A stretch of DNA of 64,000 bases from Channa striata. Its lineage: Eukaryota; Chordata; Actinopteri; Anabantiformes; Channidae. The notes under the pieces are model-generated. The model saw only the letters and a list, made by a program, of their open reading frames with translations. It was not told where the DNA came from and made no database searches. The stretch covers positions 13,891,501-13,955,500 of the forward strand of contig CM065184.1 of the NCBI GenBank assembly GCA_033026295.1, written 5' to 3'. A program made the translations under genes and the position numbers. How positions within the stretch are numbered: the first letter of the stretch is position 1; every line of letters begins with the position of its first letter. Of this stretch, positions 1 to 12,431 are shown one piece after another.

Positions 1-205
1 CCAGCCTGCGTGTTGTGTTGTGTGCCTGAACCTGAAACTTCTCGGTGGCCTGCGGGTCTTCGGGGGCCCGGTCCGGATGCACCTTGAGCGACACTTTGTA
101 GTAGCTCCTCCGAATTTCCGCCTCGGTCGCCTCCTTTGGGACGCCCAGCACCTCGTACGGGTTCGAGGTCTTGAACAGCTCCTGGCACCGGTCGAGCAGA
201 CCCAT
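1..205 (-). CDS. dnajc9: dnajc9, first coding exon (partial gene, runs off left edge)
   Basis: J-domain co-chaperone of the DNAJC9 family, which stimulates Hsp70 ATPase activity and is known in mammals as a histone H3-H4 chaperone in the nucleus. The ATG is at 205-203 and the coding exon ends at 32 (CAG|GTTCAG donor), giving 58 complete codons in phase 0; positions 1-31 are intron. The protein starts MGLLDRCQELFKT, close to the remembered human start MGLLDLCEEVFGT. The NPYEVLGV helix-I segment follows at residues 15-22. The invariant HPD tripeptide of J domains is at residues 43-45, within KVHPDRAPED. The rest of the J domain and the C-terminal region lie outside the window. The start is secure because it matches the family start and is the only ATG ahead of the J domain. 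Neighbour: the ndnf-like gene lies upstream on the same strand. Confidence 0.9.
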   Translation of the reverse strand, partial: MGLLDRCQELFKTSNPYEVLGVPKEATEAEIRRSYYKVSLKVHPDRAPEDPQATEKFQVQAHNTTRRL

Positions 206-480
206 CCTGACAGTTTTCTGGTTCGACCGGTAAATTATTCACTCCTACGTGTCGAACGACCTTTCACGATCATAAATAGCAGCTAACTTCTCAGATATTG
301 AATATGTCCTGTTTCCTAGCTGCCCTTTGTGTAACATTCATTTGGCGCGCTCGGCCTATCATGCACTTCCGTACGTACGACGTCATGCTGACGTAAGATA
401 CAAGCGCAACTTCTTATTGGTTCTGTCTACGTTATTAATTTATTTAACTATTTTTTCATTATATCTCCCATATATAGCTA
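206..480 (-). promoter_or_regulatory. Putative dnajc9 promoter
   Basis: Immediately upstream of the dnajc9 start. On the gene strand there is a CCAAT box at 420-416 (ATTGG on the plus strand). Two CRE/ATF-like cores sit beside it: TGACGTCG at 385-378 on the gene strand and TGACGTAA at 389-396 on the plus strand. This CCAAT plus CRE arrangement is typical of housekeeping promoters. No convincing TATA box is placed correctly. The transcription start was not determined. Confidence 0.5.
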
Positions 481-1264
481 TTAGAACATGGGAATGTGAG
501 GTAACAAAGCCTCATACTGATTAAGTATTTTGCAAAAGACAAACGTTATTTTAATATCATTAAAAATATTACATAATATAGAAGTTTGCGTTTTTTTATT
601 TGACGTAAAATCTTATTTTAAATAGTATTTGTGTTAAAATTAGTTTTACTGTATATGGTATTAATTTCATGTTCCTGATTTATTTACTCTTTTGATAATT
701 ACCTATCAAGTTCAACAAAGCTTAACATAAGTATGAGCCTCCAGCCTCTGATAATGGGGGTTTTAATATGAATTGAGAAATATTACTTAAGTAATTACAA
801 TTAATCCTGTATTAAAAAATTCCCTGACTCAATTTAAAATCTTAATGCACAATTTTGTAACATTACTCTTTAAGGTCCAACAAGTAACTAAAAATGACTA
901 AATATATTTATACACCTTACATTCATCATAATAGGATGCATTTGCATCTGATACTTTACTTACTCAAGTACATTATCAGAATCATGCACCCATATTAAAG
1001 TTATAATATCTGCAATCAAATTTGATTAGCTAATACAGCCTTAGCTTTTCTACTTTGAGAATATAAATACATCATTTCTTAATTGCTGGAGCACAACTGT
1101 GTCAGAATCTCCTTACCAAAAATTGAATATCACTAAATTGCAAAAGGCCTCATAGATAACAGTAAAATCAGAAACTATTTCAAAACAATTCCTCTGTGTG
1201 AAAATCTCATTTGGCCATTTACATACATGCACCACTGAGGCAAGAACCTACAGATACCCTAGTA
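481..1264. other. Intergenic spacer, AT-rich
   Basis: AT-rich sequence between the dnajc9 promoter and the 3' end of the ndnf-like gene. Stop codons are frequent in all frames; I see no exon-like open stretch, RNA gene or recognisable repeat. Confidence 0.5.
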
Positions 1265-1270
1265 TTTATT
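1265..1270 (-). terminator. Candidate polyadenylation signal of the ndnf-like gene
   Basis: AATAAA on the minus strand, about 640 nt beyond the stop codon at 1909-1907. It is the first AATAAA hexamer I found downstream of the stop. Inferred from position only. Confidence 0.4.
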
Positions 1271-1906
1271 GGTGCGTTTGAAGCAGCACAAGAATACATC
1301 AAAGACAATGAAGCAACGCACTTAGTATTTTTCACTGCTTCATGCAAAAGCAGAACACAAAGATACACACTGACTTTGAACTAAGCATCTGTAGATTGCA
1401 CCCATCTGTGTTTATAAGCCTGTACAATATGCAGCACTGGAGATATACACGGTGAACTCCTGTCTCAGATGTTATCCAATTATTGCCCCATCTGTTTCTG
1501 TTGCATATTTGGCACAGTCTCTGTTGTTGTTTTTGTCATCACAAACCTCAGCCGTCCTTTGTACTCAGGCACAAAATAAGCACTTGGACAACTGGCACAT
1601 CATTATCATGATCAACAATGAAAAACAATATGACGAAAGCACGAGAGTTCTATTGTAAATGTTATGAACTTTTGCTGGTGTGCAGATCTTTCTCATGTGC
1701 TTTCCGTCCACTTGCATGGATAGTGCAAATGGATTTGGAATACAACCATTGCTCTTTCAAAGGGAATATGTCCTTGTTATGGCAACAGTCTCTCCACAAC
1801 AGTCAAACGGCTTCACTCTCATGGTCAGTCTACACAGCATGTCCATGGCCGACGCGTTTCCCCCTTAACTGGGACTTTGTAAAAGCTGCCTGCAGGTGGC
1901 AGCAGC

Positions 1907-3360
1907 TCAGCACTCCTTTCTGGTCTTCACCATCTTGCTGGCGTACTTGATAGGGATCCCCCAGCGTCTCATTAGATAGACATCAAACACATAGGCCATC
2001 CCTGGCTCCAGGCCCCTGATCACAGCTGTGGTGACGGCCCGCCGAGGATTCAGCTCCTGGAAATACTTGCAGAGAACCCTCTCTGTGTCTGAGCGGGACT
2101 CTGGCCCCAGACAGGGCGCAGTTAGAGCCGATACGGCTCCAGCCGCCTCTGCTTCCTGTTTTCCCAGTTTTCTGCTGTACACACAGTACAGGCTTCTTTC
2201 CTCTGTGCCCATCCAGGCCAGGGTGACACTGTTGCAACCACGCAACCGGTTGAAGGATTTTATCTGCAAGGTGGAGGGCAAAGATGGCACCCCTCTGTGG
2301 TGGTAGGCTGAGGAGGTCTGCATTTTGACTGAAGCTGTCAGACCGCCTGGTAAGTCTGGGTTTCCGGCAGCGGAGACCTTGGCTGCGGTAGTTCCTTCTC
2401 TTTCTAAGTGGATGAGATACGAAGGACTTCCTTGCAGCCAAATGTGGACCAAATCTCCCCCCACCGCCTGGGAGGTCAAAACCTGACCCTTACTGGATAC
2501 GGTGACCTTGACCTTTTCGCCTCCAGTGCAACTCTGCAAAGTCAAGAGGCCACTCTGCTGCCAGCCCCGAGGACGGAACGTGAAGAACTGCTCTGAGTTG
2601 GGGGCTCTGTCGGGGAACGCCACCCACCTCAGTTCCCCTTCTCTAAGGGTGGTGATCACTGGTCGAGCCTCCTCGTGTGTCCGTGCAAATGTCCCCTCGT
2701 ACGCCCTGCTCGTCCTGTTAACCCTGTCAATCACGAAGACGTCAAAGTAATACTGGGTATCAGGCAGGAGCTCGGAAACTGTGCAAACGCTCTCTGTGCC
2801 CTGACAAGCACACTGGAGACCGTCATACTCATCAGTGACGGAAGAAGGTGGACTCTGGTTTTCAGGATAAGCATCCCACTGCTGCCACCACCACTCTTTT
2901 AAAATCGGCCACACCGTCACTCTCCTCTTCCTCTCCTTCTTTTCTTGTTTCTGGTCGTTCTCCTTCCTCATGCTCTCCTGGGCGCCACAAAGGCTGGGGT
3001 AGTTTTGCTGCGAATTGACGAGGACACAGTAATCATAAGCTTTCTGCGTTTGCGGGAGGTTGGTTACGGAGGCACTTGGCGCCCAGCTGAGGGTAACACT
3101 GGTCATGCCGACACCTAATGTGTGAACTCGAGGGTCAGCTGGGAGCGTGGGGAAGACGCCTGAGGGGCCCAGGCCTTCATAGAGGTACACCGTAGCTCTG
3201 GTGTTGTGCTGTTTGGAGCGCAGCTTCAGGATGTAGATGGAAGCATGGGAATAGGAAGGACCCGTGTAGGTGTCCACTGCATTGCCATTGAAGCTGTGTA
3301 TTTTTTCCTCCGTCCCAGGACCTCGCCACCACACTTCAGGCATACTCTTCTTGCTGCTCC
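1907..3360 (-). CDS. ndnfl: ndnf-like coding exon 3 (last; both FN3-like regions)
   Basis: The acceptor is CTTGCTTCAAG|GG at 3362-3361 and the stop TGA is at 1909-1907. The exon is 1454 nt and holds most of the protein, including both fibronectin-III-like regions and the conserved C-terminal VKTRKEC. One large terminal exon is the usual NDNF architecture. Confidence 0.9.
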
Positions 3361-6300
3361 CTTGAAGCAAGAAAAGAATTGAGAACATTGTTAAAAACAT
3401 GAGTAACCTTCTCTGTGCACAAAGTCTGTGCTTATCTGTGTCATATCAGGCCTAATCTGAAAACAAATCAAAATATACTTTTTACAGAAAAGCCTCTAGT
3501 GTACAAACACGAATAATGGACTTTTAAATTAAGTAGATAGTAAAACTATTGTTTGCGCAAATCTTTAAACACATCCAGAGATTCTGGATTTTCCATCCTG
3601 AACCACAGTCTTTACCCGTTTTTAAGTTTGGAATTTTCGGGGAAGAGTTAAAGAAGAACACCACTTTCATGCCTTCTTATTTCTTTATACTTTTTATAGT
3701 TTTATACTGGGTTGGTTGTTTTCCCCCTGCTTCTAGTCTATATGCTAAAATAAACATAAACTAAACATATCGTAGATTACATTTTCAGGACAGACACGAG
3801 TCTTCTCATTTAGCAAGAAAGCCCACAGGCATATTTCCAATTTTTCTGCTTAAGTTTTTATACCTACTGTACTTCCAATAATTCTGACATGCACAGGAGC
3901 AATTACTAAACTGAAGTGTAAACCCAAACATAATGGCCACGTTATGTGACAAACAGGTTTTGTTACATATACTCAAATAAAGAATATCTTTAGCTACAGC
4001 TAGAAAATCCTTACCAATAATATGTATGTGAACACAATATTCTCTACATTAGTACATGTCTACAAGCACAGGCTGCATTTCACTTTTGCGTTGTGTAGGT
4101 TGCAGGAAACAAGCACTACATGTTGCATAAAGTGCTCAAACAAACCACAAAGTACCAAGCACAAAAAAAAATCTGGCCGTGAAGACAAACACCGAGCGGC
4201 TAATAAATGAACAATTAAATAAATAAAATGTCAACTATCACTTCAGCAATGTTTTTTATTGTATTGTCATTCATACCTAAAGTGTTTTCAGGCTGAAGTA
4301 GGCGCTCTTCACTTGAGTGGTGCAACTGGCAAATAAACACGAAATAACCGTTCCCCGCTCATTTTTACTGTTCATCTCTCCCGGAGATGAGAAATCGCTC
4401 CACGTATGAGACCAAATGTTACAGAATCAAAGTGAATAATTCAGGCTGATGATGGGGACCCATGAGCTCAAGGTCTGAATGATTCATGTGTCATTTTTTT
4501 AACTTTATAAAGTTTTTTTTTTTTTTTAACGACTACTTAACTTTCAAAAGTGTGCATAGAACACTAAGATATGTTTCCTCATACAAAAGTCTGTGTGTTT
4601 AAACTTAGATGTGATTATTTGCCCTAACTTTCATTTGAGGCCATTTTACTGGGCTGTGGTGTGTTTATTTCATTACTGTTCATTTCTGCAACATACTGCA
4701 GTCATTTTATTGTATATTTATTTGTTTAAATGAAGAAATTGTCAGTTCTTCGTTTTGATGCATATATCTTTTTTAAAATCAAAAGTCAAACCCTTGTGAC
4801 AGTGTGACAACCTGATATCTGTTCCTGTCACTGTTCCTGTCAGACACAGTTGGTGGCATTTAGGGGGGAAAAAAACTTTTCCCACATTTTCAGCTTTAAC
4901 AAATGAGCACATAAGAAAAAGAAGGATAAAAATAATGTTTGTCTTATCATTTTGGGAATATGTGACAAATAAATTTGTCAAAATCACCCTCAGGTGGAAT
5001 ATAATTAGTTAATTAAGTTTGATACAGTAGAAACAAATGGAGCTATGACCCTCTAGCCATAAAAATTCTGAGCAAACTCTCATCTGATTAACGTCAGATC
5101 AGAGAGTCCAGGTCCAAAGCCCAATCTGAGCTATGGTGATAATTTCTAATTGATCCTCTTGGCTTAACCAGACGTAGTGACGATCACATGGGTGAGGTGG
5201 GTGCGTGAACGTTCAGGTCGTGGTCCTAAAGTCCACCCACATTGCAGACTCTTGAGAGGTTTGTCCTTCAAGGTGCGGGCAGCCAAGCTCCATTCAATGG
5301 GAAGGTCACATGGGCTGACAGTCACCGACATTGCCGGAGCCTTCTTCTTCAGCGTGAAGTATAGCCTGTGGAGGAAGACAAAAGATAACCGCAGGAAGCT
5401 GTGTGATTCTTCATGGGGAGTGTCAAAAAGATAACATCCTGTTTCCATTTAGCTGCAAGGTGATGGATGAGAAGACAAGATATCTTCCAGTGCATACTGC
5501 GCACTGCTCTTTCATTTTGTTCGGATGAGATTTGCAGATATGCTGGCGTGGTTATAATTTATTTCCCTAAAGCTTGTCAATTTTAACGTCTCAAACTTTT
5601 CCAATCACTGTGTTTGCATTTGCCTTCATGCTGATCAGACATTTGATAGCAGATTGGGAGAGGTGACCTGCGAATCAGGCGATAACGGTGCATTGACAGT
5701 CTCAGATGGATATCTGCCTATAGGCCGTAACTGTCTGGGATGGTGCTTAGTATAGGAGCTGTTACTTCCCTAAATGTGATCAGATGTTTAAAGGACAGTG
5801 TCATTGCATGTTGGATTACACATTTGCATATTAGATGGCATTTGAAGGTCATGATGTTGATTCATTCTTTACTTTACTAAGTCAGTGTTAAGCTGCGGAC
5901 AGTCACAAAGACCTTTCGAACAGACGAGGTCCCTCCTTTCCACCTCAGGCCGTTGTGCAACATGCTTTTCTACCTCAGTTGGTTGCCCTTCGTGAAAATT
6001 AATAAACCGTGCGGTTATTTGTTAATAAATATTTGTTCTCCTTCCTACAAACAACATTATTTATGATTCTGTGCAGATGGCGGATGTTTCCCAACAGATG
6101 TGCGACACTGTCGTTCTCAAGGGCGCTTTGCAGCTTATTTAATAGAATGATTAATTTTGGAATCGTTGTGTTCTCTCCATTATTTGCCATGTGGTTCCGC
6201 ATGACTGCACTGGTGGACAGACTGCAGCACACAGGGAGATGCATTTCCCAATTTTCAGCTAGTTTCAGAGAGCAAGCACTGGCACTGTCATTCAGGGCTC

Positions 6301-7970
6301 AGGCCAAATGGGCTCCACTTCTTCTTGCTCTTATTACAGTGGTGCTGGTATTGTCTCTAAAACGGAGGTTGGCGGATGACTGGTGACTTACTGAAGACAT
6401 TTCAATTTTTTTATGGTTCTTCAAAAGACTGCAAATAAGGAAATTACTCAGTTTTTATTATTAGGAATTACTTATAGTGATGATGCTTTCTACAATCCTG
6501 TTTGCTTTATCACAGATTATTCAACAATCAATATTCTGTTCCAGTGATCCCTTTTATATTAGGGATTTTATTTTAAATAAGGGCATTGAGATAATTTATG
6601 CACATTTTAGATCAGTTTTACAGTTCAACAAGGATCACATTGTTTTGACAACCAATAAATACATTTGAAAGCAAAGATGACAAATATTTGTTGGATTCAT
6701 CCTTTCATATGTGAGCATGTCCTGGTTTTATCTCTGTGGATTATATATTATTAATATTTGGATTTGGGGCTTTTAAACAGGCAAAGCAATTTGAAGACCT
6801 TGGGCTGAAGTAAATTGTGATTATCCACATAGTTTGTGACCTTCCATAGCCTTTATTAAATTGGTTCCTATTTAGTTTTGTTGGCTGTCGTGCTCCAACA
6901 GGCCCGACATATGAGCTTGAATATGCTGTCATCCATCATGTTCCCATTGTGTTCATACAATTAATTTTAATCTGGATGTAATTTAGCATTGTTGATTAAG
7001 TGCATATTGTTATACCATATGTATCATTATTTAGTTCCCGTGTGTCCATTTCAGGTTCAGACTCCTTCTGTTCCAGTTTTCTAAGTGTTTAATTAGAAGC
7101 TGAACATTTTCCAGCATTTATACACTGTATACATCTTATCAATTATTTAAACCTCTCTCTATGCTAACTAAAATTCATAAAGTCTGAACCATAGCCAGTG
7201 TTGGAAAAAAGCTGTGTGTGATCATCACAGCTGTAAATAAACACATTTAAGTGATGTAGAACTAATTCTATTTTACTCATGTTCCATTTTTACTCTACCA
7301 CACTCAGTATATTTACCTTTATTTTCTAGTTACCCTTCAGATTCAGGAAGGTAATAAAAATGAATAGCAGCAATTAATTACTATGTGTTACTAGAGCTTA
7401 AGATAAAACTTTATAAACTGAGAAGCAGCACATTAAGTACATTATGTATTCATGTATAGCACTTTCTTTCTAAAGTTTTCTAATATTTGCCATTTTGCGT
7501 AGTGAGTATTTTACTTTACATTATGTTTTGATGCTATAACAGTTACATTTTTACAGATGTAAACCTTTGAATGTTTGATTCCACACTGTGATAATGTAGT
7601 TTTTTCTAAAGTAAAAGATCTTCTGCAGCACAAATTGAACAGGACTGGTAACTGACTCAGGCTGGTGGGAAATGTTTAAACCAAATCATAACCTCTTGCT
7701 GATTGGGATGCAACGGACTAGACTCATTAGTCATTAATTAGTGCCCTTGTCCTTTTCCTACCGCTTCTCCTCATCCCATCTGTGACCCTACCTGCGGGTT
7801 CTTCCTTTGGGGAGAGTTACGGAGGTGATCTTTCCTTCTGGCAACCAAGTGGTGGGGCGAAGTGGCACCTCATTCTCAGGTGCCAGAGCTGGGTGTACCT
7901 GGGGCCACCAAGACCCACAAAACAGTGCCAAAGCTACGCTGAAACACCAGGATGGGGATGTTAGGGCCAT
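1907..7970 (-). CDS. ndnfl: NDNF-like secreted protein (neuron-derived neurotrophic factor family), complete, 3 coding exons, 585 aa
   Basis: Coding exons 7970-7792, 5365-5241 and 3360-1907 join in phase 2 then phase 1 to give 1758 nt (586 codons with stop); human NDNF is 568 aa. Residues 1-30 form a signal peptide (MALTSPSWCF start, hydrophobic VALALFCG core). Residues 61-95 carry the family segment SVTVSPCDLPIEW, matching SVTVTPCDAPLEW in human NDNF. A first fibronectin-III-like region begins near residue 176 (DPRVHTLGVGMTSVTLSW) and includes DTQYYFDVFV and TFARTHEEA. A second lies at the C-terminus (SVTLAWMGTEER, VLCKYF, ending VKTRKEC). NDNF is a secreted glycoprotein acting on neuronal and endothelial survival and on GnRH-neuron migration. 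Divergence from NDNF, and a basic insert (QEKKERKRR) between residues about 230 and 285, argue for the teleost paralogue ndnfl rather than ndnf itself; that choice is inference. Confidence 0.88.
3361..5240 (-). other. ndnf-like intron 2
   Basis: AT-rich intron of 1880 nt. It contains homopolymer T (around 4510-4527) and no ORF or element that I can recognise. Confidence 0.6.
5241..5365 (-). CDS. ndnfl: ndnf-like coding exon 2
   Basis: The acceptor is CTTCCTCCACAG|G and the donor CAAT|GTGGGT. The exon is 125 nt, entering in phase 2 and leaving in phase 1. It encodes LYFTLKKKAPAM then SVTVSPCDLPIEW, the hallmark N-terminal segment of NDNF. The phases match both flanking exons exactly. Confidence 0.85.
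5366..7791 (-). other. ndnf-like intron 1
   Basis: Intron of 2426 nt between the signal-peptide exon and coding exon 2. It holds one unexplained open frame on the opposite strand (about 6009-6386, discussed in findings); otherwise AT-rich with no recognisable element. Confidence 0.55.
7792..7970 (-). CDS. ndnfl: ndnf-like coding exon 1 (signal peptide)
   Basis: The ATG is at 7970-7968 and the donor is CAG|GTAGGG at 7791-7790. The exon encodes 59 codons plus two bases (AG) of Arg60. The upstream in-frame methionine further 5' is not preferred because the signal peptide begins at this ATG and a good acceptor (TTTTCACAG) lies at 8047, placing 7971-8046 in the 5' UTR. Confidence 0.85.
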
Positions 7971-8046
7971 TTCTCTCGCTCTCGCTCTCGCTGTCTGTCT
8001 CTTTCTTGTTTGACTCCCCTCAGTCACGTCTTGGATGTCTCCCAGG

Positions 8047-10569
8047 CTGTGAAAACGAACGCAGAAAAGGTCAGGAACATCAACCAGAACCAATCAGCGG
8101 CGCACACAGTAATGCCTTCAAACACACTCGGGCTAAATTTCTACTGTCCCATTCACACAGACACAAAAGAGCTGTAGCGAGTGATGATTCATTGATATGA
8201 AGAAACATCCTATCTTATTCAGACAGAATTATTCATGCAGGAGGAAAGAAATTGCCATGCTATATTACTCGGGGATATGTGTGTAGCACAGCTTGACACT
8301 CACTGTAAAAAGAATCACCCATCGCACCACTTTTCAAAGTGTGAAGTGGGTTGCTAATATCACTCTTAAGTCGATGCCTTTACAGCTACATTTCTATTTT
8401 TAGCTGTGGAGTTCAAATGGTTCTGTTCTCCATATATCTTTCCTTATGGGTATTAGTGGCAGTTTATCAAGAGAGGAGGCTGACAGCACTGATGAGAGAG
8501 GTGCACAAGCAACACTGAAGGTGCCTCACAGCAGTCACATCCAAACCGCACCGATAAATGTAATGCCTGACAAGAGCAACTTATATCTGACTTGTTATAG
8601 TTATTCATTGTTCTTTTTTATGACTTTAAATAAACGTGTTTCCTGTCTTTTATGTGTATATTTATGTATGTGTGCGACATGGCGAATGGCATGATTACAA
8701 GTCTCAGCGTTCTTTTCCCTCCCCAGAGAAAACACATTGGTTCAAAGTCACACAGTCTTCACAAACAGACTCCCCGCCTTCCTCTAACAAGGTGTATTAT
8801 GTCAGTCCTGTGCCCTCTGGATCAGATGACAATCACAGTGGAACCATGGAGGCGGATACAGAAGGTACATCTGAGTCTTCTGGGCCCCGGGACGCACTAA
8901 GATCCTAACTCGCAAGCCATCGCACAGCTACAAAGTCACACGGAGGCGCCTGCTCATTATCCTTGCACAGAAAGAGGGGAGTGAACAACCCATAAAGCTT
9001 TAACTGAGAGACATGCAGAGGGAGAAAGGCAGATTGAAACGAGAGGGCGGGAGGAGAGGAAGGGAGGGCTGTGGAAATGGAGAGCATGAAGAGAAGGATG
9101 TTGGATCCTGGAGCAATTAGAGGCAAGGAGACGGAGAATGTAAAAGAGGAGAAAGTGCCACTGGAAACGAGAGGGCTGGAATCAGAATAAAAGAGCGTGC
9201 AACGAGGTTGAAATTCATCGGTGTGTTTTTACCAAACACATTAAGCTGATTGGCGTTTACTTTAGCCCCCGTGTTGAATGAGCTCTGGTGTGTCACATGT
9301 TACCAGATGGCTGCACAACCTCACAGCACCTCTCGCGCTCGCGCTCATTCAATCTTGATAAAACTGAAGACACAAAAAAGCTTGACGGGCTTGTTTCTTC
9401 AAAACGCGCCCGCTGATGAAATATGCATGCGGCTTCTCAGCAAATTATGGCCAATTGAATTTTCATAAGGCGAAAGGCTGGGTCTTCCAGAGAGAGGGAG
9501 CTCAGTGAACTTAACTACTGCCCTCTATAAATAAATACACCCTCCCCTTTAAACACAGGACCTCATGACTTTGATGCTCCCGCTCGGTCTCTGCACAGCT
9601 TTATTTCTTTTAGATTAGTTTCCTGTGTCCATTATGTTCACCCCGCACTGTGAACTGACTGTTTTTAAGTCTCTGTACCGTTTGGGTTTTAATTAAAGAC
9701 CCCTCTCGATTCCTGTTTTCTCCCTCTCCCTCCCCACCCGTCTTTTTTTCTGTTTGCCTTTCAGTCCATTTGGCCCCGTTATTTAGAAGTTGATGCAGGC
9801 TCAATTTCACAGGGACTGGTTGAGTGCTGTGTGTTATCTGTCCGCACATTGTATTAGCTGTCTTCTATCTCCCTGTGCTCTGGCAGGACCATCTGCCTTC
9901 TGTTATCTGTGGGCAGAGACAGATTAAATGGCATAGGGTGGGCTCTACAGGATCCGTTATCCCCCCCAAACTACTCTGGGCAAAGATCTGGCCCAGAGTA
10001 GTTTGATGAGAAGAGGGTAGATGGTGACATGCAGTGACCGTGGAACCGGATTTTACTGCAGATTTTCTAACTCCCTTCATGCACATTCAAGTATATTAAC
10101 CTTTCTGTTGTCCCCCTGACTTACACTCTCCCTGTGCCCACACCAATAATTTACTGTGTATTATATTTCTTCATCATGTACGTTTCTTGACATACTTTAC
10201 ATAACTGTCGTAAGTCATTTTCGAGTTATGGGCAATGAGAGAGAAAAGACATCCAGAGTCAACAATAAAACACACACTTAGCAGATGATCACAGCTTTCA
10301 AACATGCAAGACTGTTCTGCTGTCAAGATGAAAACCATCCTGCTACAAATAAAAGTGCCCTCCATCTGTCTCAGCTTTTAAAAAGCCTCCAGAGAGGACG
10401 CACACTCTCACTCAAAAAGAAGTGATCCAAAGAAACAAGTTGCTGACTTACGCATCCAGTTGAAATCTGAGACACTGACGCACTCGCAAACACGCACACA
10501 CGCGCACACACACGCACACGCAGACACACTCTGCAAGGACAACAACATGCATGCATGCATCCCCCTTAC
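8047..10569 (-). other. Probable 5' UTR intron of the ndnf-like gene
   Basis: Bounded by a good acceptor at 8047 and a good donor at 10569 on the minus strand. It contains a perfect 14-bp hairpin at 9968-10004 and a TATAAATA on the plus strand at 9526-9533 with no gene assignable to it. Inferred, since no coding phase constrains it. Confidence 0.4.
9968..10004. repeat. Perfect 14-bp inverted repeat (hairpin)
   Basis: Arms AAACTACTCTGGGC (9968-9981) and GCCCAGAGTAGTTT (9991-10004) are exact reverse complements with a 9-nt loop. It lies in the probable 5' UTR intron of the ndnf-like gene. It could be the tip of a degraded transposon or a folded RNA element. Confidence 0.8.
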
Positions 10570-10900
10570 CTTCACTCAGTGCACGCTCTCCCTCTCCGGC
10601 GCAGTGAGTGAGGGTTGGGATCAAATGAGAGAGGGAGCGAGGATGGAGGAGGAGAAGAGGAGGATGAGATCCGGTGTCGAGGATAGGAGGAGCGACAGCA
10701 GGTTGTTGTTGGGTGTTCCACTGACTCCTTTTCCCATGGGCTGCTGCTCGGTCCCTACTTCAGGACGTGTCTCTCGGGGTCTTCGGTGTCCCTTCAGGGC
10801 TGTCCCAGCTCCGGCGTGCCCTGAAGTGAAGTGCAAGCAAGGATCCCCAAGGGCTCTCTCCTCACTCTGTCTCTGTGACTCTCAGTCCTTCACACGTGGG
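10570..10900 (-). other. Probable non-coding 5' exon of the ndnf-like gene
   Basis: On the minus strand a GC-rich stretch ends at a near-perfect donor (GTGAAG|GTAAGG, junction 10570/10569). The next downstream acceptor on that strand in the right place is the one at 8047 ahead of the ndnf-like start codon. The 5' limit given is arbitrary; the transcription start was not located. Confidence 0.4.
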
Positions 10901-11079
10901 GGCTTGTCCTGCTAAACACTGTGTGAATGTCATCCGGTCACTGAATCCTGAATCTCCTTCTTCTCGATTTGCCTCTGTCACTGCTTTTCCACCCCCTGTT
11001 CTTTTCACTACTTCCCTCTGTTTACCTTCTGTGGTAGTGAACAGAGCTCACTTGCAATTCAAATGGGCTCATGTGTGAT

Positions 11080-11104
11080 TGTGTGTGTGTGTGTGTGTGT
11101 GTGT
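11080..11104. repeat. (TG)n microsatellite
   Basis: Uninterrupted TG run of about 12 units, followed at once by degenerate TG-rich sequence. Confidence 0.95.
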
Positions 11105-11197
11105 TTGTGTATCTGTATGTGCAATCTGAGAGTGAGGGAGCGAGTGGGTGTGTGTGAGGGGGCTGACGGTGAGGTCGCCGAATGGGGGTGGTGATGG

Positions 11198-11250
11198 TGA
11201 GAGAGAGGGAGAGAGAGAGAGGGAGGGAGGGAGGCAGAGAGAGAGAGAGA
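11198..11250. repeat. (GA)n / GGGA purine tract
   Basis: Purine-only GA/GGGA tract of about 50 nt with one C interruption at 11235; typical low-complexity sequence capable of triplex formation. Confidence 0.85.
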
Positions 11251-12409
11251 CTGTTTGTGTGTTGTCAGGACCAGTCCTAGTCAAAGGGGAGGTGATGGAA
11301 AAGTTAAATACATACACCAGTTTCCAGTTATTGATAACAGCTTCAGACAGCGTGTTAGAGGTTACGTCGTCTTTGTGCCCTTTGTCACACTGCCTCTAAA
11401 TGTTCCACGTGTTGGAGTGAAGGAACAGCTCCTCTGCCACTTGTCTCTGCTGTGCTGTGCTAACAGTGCAAAGCAAACATCTGTGCATTTGTGATGTTGA
11501 GAGTTCTGTTCTATAAAGTTGTTTTAGCCTTCAAATGAAAAATAGCATGCCCAGTATATTCCTTAATTCGATGTTGTGTTAGCTACTTAGAGCTGGGGCT
11601 CAGCTCTTTCAAATATAAAAAAATGAATAGATAAATAAAGAAAGATGCATAATTACTCCACAGTCGCAAGATTATTATGATTTCATATCCTTAAAATTAA
11701 ACATTCTCACTTTCTGTATGTGTCTCATTTAAACAGTTTGGTAAAATTATGGGAAATTGTTGCCTTTATTCTGCTTTGCACAGTACAGTAGCTGGTGTTT
11801 GCTGCTCAGGGTCCATGTAGCTGAAATTATAACTCCTGCATGATACGGGGCATCACTGCATTATGTTATGACCTTGAGTCTACCAGCAGCAATAGCAATA
11901 ATCTATTGTCTACATACAGGACATTTAAAGGACAGACATGTCGGAGGCTTTAGACTACAGGTCAAGTGTAGATCCCACAGGTGGGGGTGGGGGTATTCAT
12001 ATCAGTGGCTCTCCAACCCCACCCAGCCCTCTCATCCCCAGACAAAGGTAGGCCTCATGTAGCGTGCTCACTTCTAAGCTCTTTAATCAATATCATCAGA
12101 AAAATAGAAGGAGGCCCGCCACATTGTGTGCTAACTCCCTCTCCTCTTTTCTGTGATGAGGCTTTTTCTCACTCATTCACCAGGTACTTCAGTGTCAGGC
12201 TATTGAGGTTGCGCTGAATGGGACCCACTCCACCCAGAGGGAATATTGTCTGACCACGGGCTAAAATCCGAGAGACCCCCTCTCTCCCTGGCTTTCTGTG
12301 TCTGTGTCCCAGCCTCTGCTGGCAACATCCCTTCAAAGAAGGATAAAAAATGTGCCACATGACGGCTATTAATAAATGTATCCCTTTAGTGGCCACAACT
12401 GGCCTTTTT

Positions 12410-12431
12410 ATTATTATTATTATTATTATTT
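12410..12431. repeat. (ATT)n microsatellite
   Basis: Seven tandem ATT/TTA units. Confidence 0.9.

Noticed and set aside
1983..2902. Several open frames overlapping the ndnf-like last exon in other frames and on the opposite strand
   Set aside because: They are shadows of a well-supported coding exon; none resembles a known protein.
9526..9533. TATAAATA on the plus strand as a promoter
   Set aside because: No plus-strand exon or gene follows within reach.
10460..10915. 151-codon plus-strand open frame
   Set aside because: Composition is driven by ACAC-rich and low-complexity sequence, with no homology; the opposite strand is better explained as a non-coding 5' exon.
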